DNA from: BJGV01 sp965205785
GTDB taxonomy: Bacteria > Pseudomonadota > Gammaproteobacteria > Burkholderiales > Nitrosomonadaceae
Length of the DNA: 64,000 nucleotides
Direction of reading: 5' to 3'
Assembly: GCA_965205785.1 (NCBI GenBank)
Contig: OZ242188.1
Coordinates: 434,001-498,000 of the forward strand
Position 1 is the stretch's first letter; every line of letters begins with the position of its first letter. The position numbers and the translations under genes were made by a program. Of the stretch, positions 59,949-64,000 are shown piece by piece. The notes under the pieces are model-generated. The model had not been told where the DNA came from. It saw only the letters and a list, made by a program, of their open reading frames with translations, and ran no database searches.

Positions 59949-60371
59949 ATGGCTAATGTTAATAAAATAAGTGTAAGGGTAAAAACAGGCAATAAAGGAG
60001 TAGTTTCCGGGACAAATGGTGATGTTTATTTAGGCATCGGAGGACGTGAGTTTCACCTTGCTATATTTGGTAGTAAAGATTTCAGGGCAGGAGAAACTGA
60101 AGAATTTATACTAGGTGAAGGAACAAATATCGGGGTATTCCCGGATGATAATGACCCACGCTCACCCTATCAAATGGTTACTGAGACCTTGTCAAGGTTT
60201 CCTGTCTATGTCCGGTTTGAACCAACAAATCAGGATGGCCGATGGGAGCTTGATGAAATACGTGTCGCCGTAAACCCAGGCTCTGACCAGATTGAGTTCT
60301 CTGCATTAGGTGGGGGATCATATTTGTGGCTCAATAACAGGGGAACCAAAATATTACATTTTGGAGCATAA
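59949..60371 (+). CDS. PLAT/LH2-like domain protein, copy 1
   Basis: 140 residues from ATG 59949 (AGGAGGAG upstream). ISVRVKTGNKGVVSGTNGDV, YLGIGGREFHL, DFRAGETEEFILGEG and FPVYVRFEP with GRWELDEIRVAV follow the PLAT/LH2 beta-sandwich pattern (TG...GT..DVY...G...F..G...F...W.L..I.V). PLAT domains bind lipids or proteins, often with Ca2+. No signal peptide. Paralog of the next gene. Confidence 0.7.
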   Translation: MANVNKISVRVKTGNKGVVSGTNGDVYLGIGGREFHLAIFGSKDFRAGETEEFILGEGTNIGVFPDDNDPRSPYQMVTETLSRFPVYVRFEPTNQDGRWELDEIRVAVNPGSDQIEFSALGGGSYLWLNNRGTKILHFGA

Positions 60372-60386
60372 GTTTACGCTTGATTT

Positions 60387-60434
60387 GAAACGGGCGAGGG
60401 GTTTGGGCTGAACGTGATCTATGAACGACACCGG
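60387..60434 (+). repeat. Intergenic direct repeat after PLAT-like copy 1
   Basis: GGGTTTGGGCTGAACGTGAT and AACGACACCGG match 60974-61020 with few differences, so the tandem duplication took gene plus trailer. Confidence 0.75.
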
Positions 60435-60506
60435 CATAGTCCCAATTCAGCAGAGTTTCCGGATACTACTGCGCCACTCGTCCGTCTTTTAAGGAGGAAA
60501 TTGTAA

Positions 60507-60974
60507 ATGTCTAATATCAATCAAATATCTGTTTTGATTAAAACAGGTGCACAAGGAATGGCTGCCGGAACTCATGGTGAAGCGTATTTAAGTATTGGAT
60601 GCAAGGAATACCATCTTACTGAGTTTAAAGACAAAGATTTTCAACCTGGTTTGGCACAAACAATCGTATTGACTGGATTAGACCAGCCAATTGTATTAGG
60701 AGAGAAAACAGGTTCCGATTCGTCTAAAGATAAAAGTGATTTGTATTGTTTACATCGGCAAATTGATTCGGAGAATCTATCTAAATTTCCTCTTTACATA
60801 CGCTTTGAACCGGAGTCTAAAGATGACTATTGGGATCTCGTCGAAATAAGAGTAACTGTTGACGCGGGTTCTGAACATATTATTTTCTCCGCATTAGGTG
60901 AAAAATCATATTTATGGTCAGGTGTCAGAGGGCCCAAAGTGATGTTTTTGGGCGAAACCACTACAACTCATTAG
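60507..60974 (+). CDS. PLAT/LH2-like domain protein, copy 2
   Basis: 155 residues, AAGGAGG before the ATG. ISVLIKTGAQGMAAGTHGEA, YLSIGCKEYHL, DFQPGLAQTIVLTG, FPLYIRFEPESKDDYWDLVE align with copy 1 throughout; an insertion (GEKTGSDSSKDKSD) and a longer tail differ. Divergence suggests an old duplication with retained fold. Confidence 0.7.
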   Translation: MSNINQISVLIKTGAQGMAAGTHGEAYLSIGCKEYHLTEFKDKDFQPGLAQTIVLTGLDQPIVLGEKTGSDSSKDKSDLYCLHRQIDSENLSKFPLYIRFEPESKDDYWDLVEIRVTVDAGSEHIIFSALGEKSYLWSGVRGPKVMFLGETTTTH

Positions 60975-61020
60975 AAACGATAGAGGGTTTGGGCTGAACG
61001 TGAACTATAAACGACACCGG
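60974..61020 (+). repeat. Intergenic direct repeat after PLAT-like copy 2
   Basis: GGGTTTGGGCTGAACGTGAA then AACGACACCGG; conserved better than the coding regions beside it. Confidence 0.75.
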
Positions 61021-61085
61021 GAAAGCTTTACTATTTCTGAGCAGTTAAATTACATACGTTGCGTTGACACAAAGGAGAGGCTTAT

Positions 61086-61289
61086 ATGAAAAATATTATG
61101 TCAATCAAAGGCAGTAAAATAACGGATATTAAAGTAACTAAGGGTTCAAATGAGAATGAAGAATCTTTTGATAGCCTACAATTTACGCTGGATGACGGAC
61201 GTAAAGTAGAGTTTTCTTCTACAGATGCTGAACAGGACTCAACCTCCTGTCATTGGCACATTCACAGTGTAGATTACGCTATTAAATAA
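61086..61289 (+). CDS. Hypothetical small protein, last of the PLAT cluster
   Basis: 67 residues: MSIKGSKITDIKVTKGSNEN and DSLQFTLDDGRKVEFSSTDA, with CHWHIHSVDY near the end. AAAGGAGAGG precedes the ATG. Small beta-rich, no signal; unknown. Confidence 0.6.
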   Translation: MKNIMSIKGSKITDIKVTKGSNENEESFDSLQFTLDDGRKVEFSSTDAEQDSTSCHWHIHSVDYAIK

Positions 61290-61472
61290 GAATTTAATTT
61301 TTTAAGATGCTAACTAATAATACCGATTTGATCATATGCCTCCTATGCACTTCTCTCATTTAGGTTATCAGTTAGCATCTTCCAGCCAGTACGTCCATAA
61401 TTTATAGTCTGATGTACCGACTAATGCAGAGTAATAACTCTGTATCTATACGTTGTAGTTAAACGTTACTCT

Positions 61473-61547
61473 TTAGTGCCTCATATACCAAGCACCAAAG
61501 CAAGCTATGATTATTAATACTGCTATTATTACAGGCATTGATTCCAT
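61473..61547 (-). CDS. 24-residue single-span membrane peptide
   Basis: MESMPVIIAVLIIIACFGAW ends in YMRH. GGAG lies 6 bp before the ATG. One hydrophobic span makes it a small membrane protein of the type missed by gene callers. No downstream partner on its strand. Confidence 0.55.
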   Translation of the reverse strand: MESMPVIIAVLIIIACFGAWYMRH

Positions 61548-61956
61548 AACAATCTCCTATACAAAATTACGATGCACAGGCTATAAACACTTAAGAAACA
61601 AGGCAGTAGACTATCATACATATATAAACTGACTTCTGCTATGTCCTTATAGTCATTATAGTATGTAAGATATTAGATTAAATAAATTTCAGATTGTTCC
61701 CAATGAATCATAACTGTAATATGACAGTGCTGTGAGGCGTCACTATTATCATATGGCTATTGTTAATACATGGTGGGAACAATAAAGAAACAATAAAAGT
61801 GTTACCTCTGGTAATTAGAAATACTTATCTAGATCGTGTTACAGGATGAATTCTAGATACGACCTGAATGTCTACTTTGCGCCAAAAGTGGACGTTCAAT
61901 CAAGACAGTAAATCCACTTTAATATAACTCCTGTATAACTCCAAGATAACAAGGAG
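61548..61956. other. Intergenic stretch with one P copy
   Basis: No gene seen; contains palindrome P copy 24 close to the GIY-YIG gene stop. Confidence 0.5.
61867..61896 (+). repeat. Dispersed palindrome P, copy 24
   Basis: Arms AATGTCTACTTT and AAAGTGGACGTT. Confidence 0.8.
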
Positions 61957-62223
61957 TTAGTCATTATAAGCCAGTAAAATAAGTTCCTGCTTTTTAGCGC
62001 GAGGTAAAGCTTTTATCGATACTTCTCTTCTTGAAGCTTCCGCCCGGTTGTTACAGTATTCCATGTGCTTCAGATTGAATGGTCCGCGACCTTTGGTATA
62101 CCGAGCGCCATTACCTTGCTCATGTTCTGTAATTCTACGTGCCAGATCTGTTGTAATTCCTGTGTAAAGACTTCCATCACTGCATTCCAAGATATAGACT
62201 ACCCAGCTCATTCTTTCTTTCAT
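61957..62223 (-). CDS. GIY-YIG nuclease-family protein
   Basis: 88 residues from ATG 62223 (longer starts add an unlikely hydrophobic N-terminus). WVVYILECSDGSLYTGITTD holds the GIY-YIG equivalents, followed by LARRITEHEQGNGARYTKGR with the catalytic Arg. The stand-alone YhbQ/UPF0213 group has this length. Substrate DNA unknown. Confidence 0.88.
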   Translation of the reverse strand: MKERMSWVVYILECSDGSLYTGITTDLARRITEHEQGNGARYTKGRGPFNLKHMEYCNNRAEASRREVSIKALPRAKKQELILLAYND

Positions 62224-62417
62224 CTTTGTGTCAAGCAACTTCATGAGTAAAATTAGTGAAACTATACAGATTGTAAAATATGCGGGTATACCCAAGCAGA
62301 ATAATTAGATTTATGTCCGTTTTTAGTTGATTATTACAGGCAACGATAATGAAAGTATCATGAATGAATTTTTATCTAAAATTAAATTCATTACGTATTA
62401 AATGTTGTCCGCCACCT

Positions 62418-63029
62418 ATGAAACCCTATTCTGAATCTTGCGAACGAAACCAAGCACCTATCCTCAAAATACTACAAGAGACACTTGCCAACCAGCAAAG
62501 TGTATTGGAAATAGCCAGTGGAACCGGCCAGCACGCCGTTTACTTCGGACGTGCGCTACCTCATTTGTCCTGGCAGACTAGCGAATTAGCGCAAAACCAT
62601 GAGGGTATTCTGGCTTGGCTGGATGAGGCTAAACTGCCCAATGTGCTTCCACCTATCCCCATCGACGTAAGCGATACTCAATGGCCTATAGAAATAGTAG
62701 ATACAGTGTTTAATGCCAACACAGTCCACATCATTTCGTGGCCGGAAGTGGAACGAATGTTTTCGGGCATAGCACGTGTTTTAAGTGCCAGTGGCATCCT
62801 GTGCCTATATGGGCCGTTTAACTATGAAGGAAAGTTTACCTCTGAAAGCAATGCACGTTTTGATGCATGGCTCAAATCACGCTACAAAAACAGCGGCGTG
62901 CGAGATTTTGAAGCTATTAATAGGCTCGCTGAAACACATGGCCTCTTTCTACTGAAAGATGTGACCATGCCCAGCTACAATCGAATCCTGGTATGGCAAC
63001 ACGCACCCAATATCCTTAAAACACCATGA
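62418..63029 (+). CDS. DUF938 methyltransferase-like protein
   Basis: 203 residues from ATG 62418, matching the family start KPYSESCERNQAPILKILQE. SAM motif VLEIASGTGQHAVYFGRALP and NANTVHIISWPEVERMFSGI and LYGPFNYEGKFTSESNARFD are DUF938 hallmarks. Enzymatic activity of the family is not established. Richer in G+C than most of the window. Confidence 0.88.
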   Translation: MKPYSESCERNQAPILKILQETLANQQSVLEIASGTGQHAVYFGRALPHLSWQTSELAQNHEGILAWLDEAKLPNVLPPIPIDVSDTQWPIEIVDTVFNANTVHIISWPEVERMFSGIARVLSASGILCLYGPFNYEGKFTSESNARFDAWLKSRYKNSGVRDFEAINRLAETHGLFLLKDVTMPSYNRILVWQHAPNILKTP

Positions 63030-63127
63030 GCATAAAAATAATCAAATCAATAGCGAACTTTTATTTTAAAGGGTACAACATATATGACCGATATAGTGTT
63101 TATTAAACTGCTATCTTCATTTAAATT

Positions 63128-63724
63128 ATGTCGAAACATCAGCAAGAAAAATCAGGTAGCTCAGAAGCTTTTGACAAAGAAGCTCTCTATGACGAATTAA
63201 CACAGCTACCTAATCATCATCTATTTTACGACCGACTGGGACAGGAAATGGCTTCCAGCAAACGTACGGGACGCTATATGGCTCTGATGCATATAGGTTT
63301 AATTGATTTTCAACCGCTCAATGATCGTAACAGTCAAAAAATTGGAGATCTATTGTTAAAAGAAGTCGCAAATCGGCTAAAAGATAATGTGCGGGAAGTA
63401 GATACTGTTTCACGTACCAGTAGCGATGAATTTGTTGTGATGCTCAATGAGTTAACACGGGAGAAAACTCAGTCCGTCACACAAGCACACATAATTGCAG
63501 AGAAAATTCGAGCAGCATTGACTGATCCTTATCCGATCATCATTAGACATGAAAATACTGAAGATACTATCGATGAATATAGTTGCGAGATAGGTATGGG
63601 TGTAGTGGTATTTACCAACGACAATAAAAACCGTGATGATGTTCTGAAGTGGGCTGAAAGATCAATGCATAAATCAAAAGAATCTGGAAGCAGCCAAATC
63701 TGTTTCAGTGATACATATGTGTAA
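63128..63724 (+). CDS. GGDEF-domain protein with degenerate SSDEF motif
   Basis: 198 residues, almost only the GGDEF domain: LYDELTQLPNHHLFYDRLGQ, KIGDLLLKEVANRLKDNV and VSRTSSDEFVVMLNEL. The signature is SSDEF instead of GGDEF, and Gly loss normally abolishes diguanylate cyclase activity. It may be a regulatory or substrate-binding relic. No sensor domain or membrane segment. Confidence 0.85.
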   Translation: MSKHQQEKSGSSEAFDKEALYDELTQLPNHHLFYDRLGQEMASSKRTGRYMALMHIGLIDFQPLNDRNSQKIGDLLLKEVANRLKDNVREVDTVSRTSSDEFVVMLNELTREKTQSVTQAHIIAEKIRAALTDPYPIIIRHENTEDTIDEYSCEIGMGVVVFTNDNKNRDDVLKWAERSMHKSKESGSSQICFSDTYV

Positions 63725-63780
63725 ACTCTTAATCCCAGAAGGAAAGAGAATAAGAAACAATTTGTAACATTTTGAATTAT

Positions 63781-63856
63781 TGGTGGCGAATCAGGGATTT
63801 GAACCCCGGACCAACGGATTATGATTCCGCTGCTCTAACCACTGAGCTAATTCGCC
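63781..63856 (-). tRNA. tRNA with CAT anticodon (Met or Ile2)
   Basis: Complete 76-nt cloverleaf on the minus strand: acceptor GGCGAAT/ATTCGCC, D-arm AGCTCAGTGGTTAGAGC, anticodon loop ATCATAA, T-arm CCGGGGTTCAAATCCCTGA region, encoded CCA. The D-arm and CAGCGGAATCATAATCCGTT recall Ile2, in which CAT is modified to read AUA; elongator Met is the alternative. Confidence 0.9.
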
Positions 63857-64000
63857 ACGGAGTACTTGAAAGAGTTGGCATTTTGCACTTGTAGAAATTC
63901 ACTGTCAAGATTTACACCCTGAAACTCTCTTATATTTATTTTCGATCCAAGCATTAAATCAACTATGCTTTATCGCGACAGATGCCAAGCACCTGTATAA

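Overview
The window looks like chromosomal DNA of an AT-rich, Gram-negative proteobacterium. Evidence for this is the many lipoproteins and outer-membrane proteins, a TonB-dependent receptor, periplasmic c-type cytochromes, an RpoE-like sigma factor, a Slp lipoprotein and a class III cyclase of the CHASE2 type. Gamma- or betaproteobacterium are both possible and I cannot name the species. Energy- and stress-related genes (cytochromes, multicopper oxidase, di-heme peroxidase, MsrA/MsrB, Hsp20) suggest a respiring, redox-active bacterium.

Layout. (1) 0-3.4 kb: a Gly/Arg-rich surface-type protein running off the left edge, a glycine-zipper lipoprotein, a PEBP-family protein and a small heat-shock protein, ending at tRNA-Lys(CTT). 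(2) 3.4-13.7 kb: a probable genomic island at the tRNA-Lys 3' end. An exact 54-bp copy of the tRNA tail recurs at 12.4 kb and a slightly decayed copy at 13.7 kb, each followed by a terminator. Cargo is small lipoprotein and membrane-protein genes plus a methyltransferase / SGNH hydrolase / PhyH-type dioxygenase group. No integrase remains. (3) 14-31 kb: more single-gene cassettes (sugar O-methyltransferase, ankyrin-TPR protein, EF-hand protein, stand-alone ClpX-type zinc finger, LemA + M48 protease, a DUF2182 gene with an internal stop). About 25 copies of a 30-nt palindrome, here called P, punctuate regions 2 and 3 and reappear at 59-62 kb, but I saw none between 31.6 and 58.8 kb. (4) 31-47 kb: metabolic and sensory genes: EamA transporter (apparent CTG start), Slp, two multiheme cytochromes c, a small multicopper oxidase, OmpA + FecR divergent from a CHASE2-adenylate cyclase, a Fur/Zur-type zinc operon (regulator, small Cys/His protein, TonB receptor, MerC), MsrA/MsrB and a cNMP-binding protein. 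(5) 47-58 kb: a cluster of DnaA-box-like sites, a 15-repeat-scale Sel1 protein, a lipase-like hydrolase, a kelch/beta-helix secreted protein, RpoE-like sigma factor, CDF metal transporter, di-heme peroxidase. (6) 58-64 kb: small hypothetical genes including a tandem PLAT-like pair, GIY-YIG nuclease, DUF938 methyltransferase, a degenerate GGDEF protein and a CAT-anticodon tRNA.

Most noteworthy. Three copies of a ~155-nt element (8.5, 18.4 and 19.1 kb) keep the same hairpins through compensatory changes, and two of them end 40-60 nt before small exported-protein genes; this is a candidate structured RNA leader family. A second candidate leader with a 10-bp closing stem precedes the AhpD-like gene. 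Other points are the tRNA-flanked island without integrase, a decayed TonB-receptor tail beside merC, a near-identical fecR duplication 14.5 kb apart, and a duplicated promoter/leader around rpoE and the peroxidase gene.
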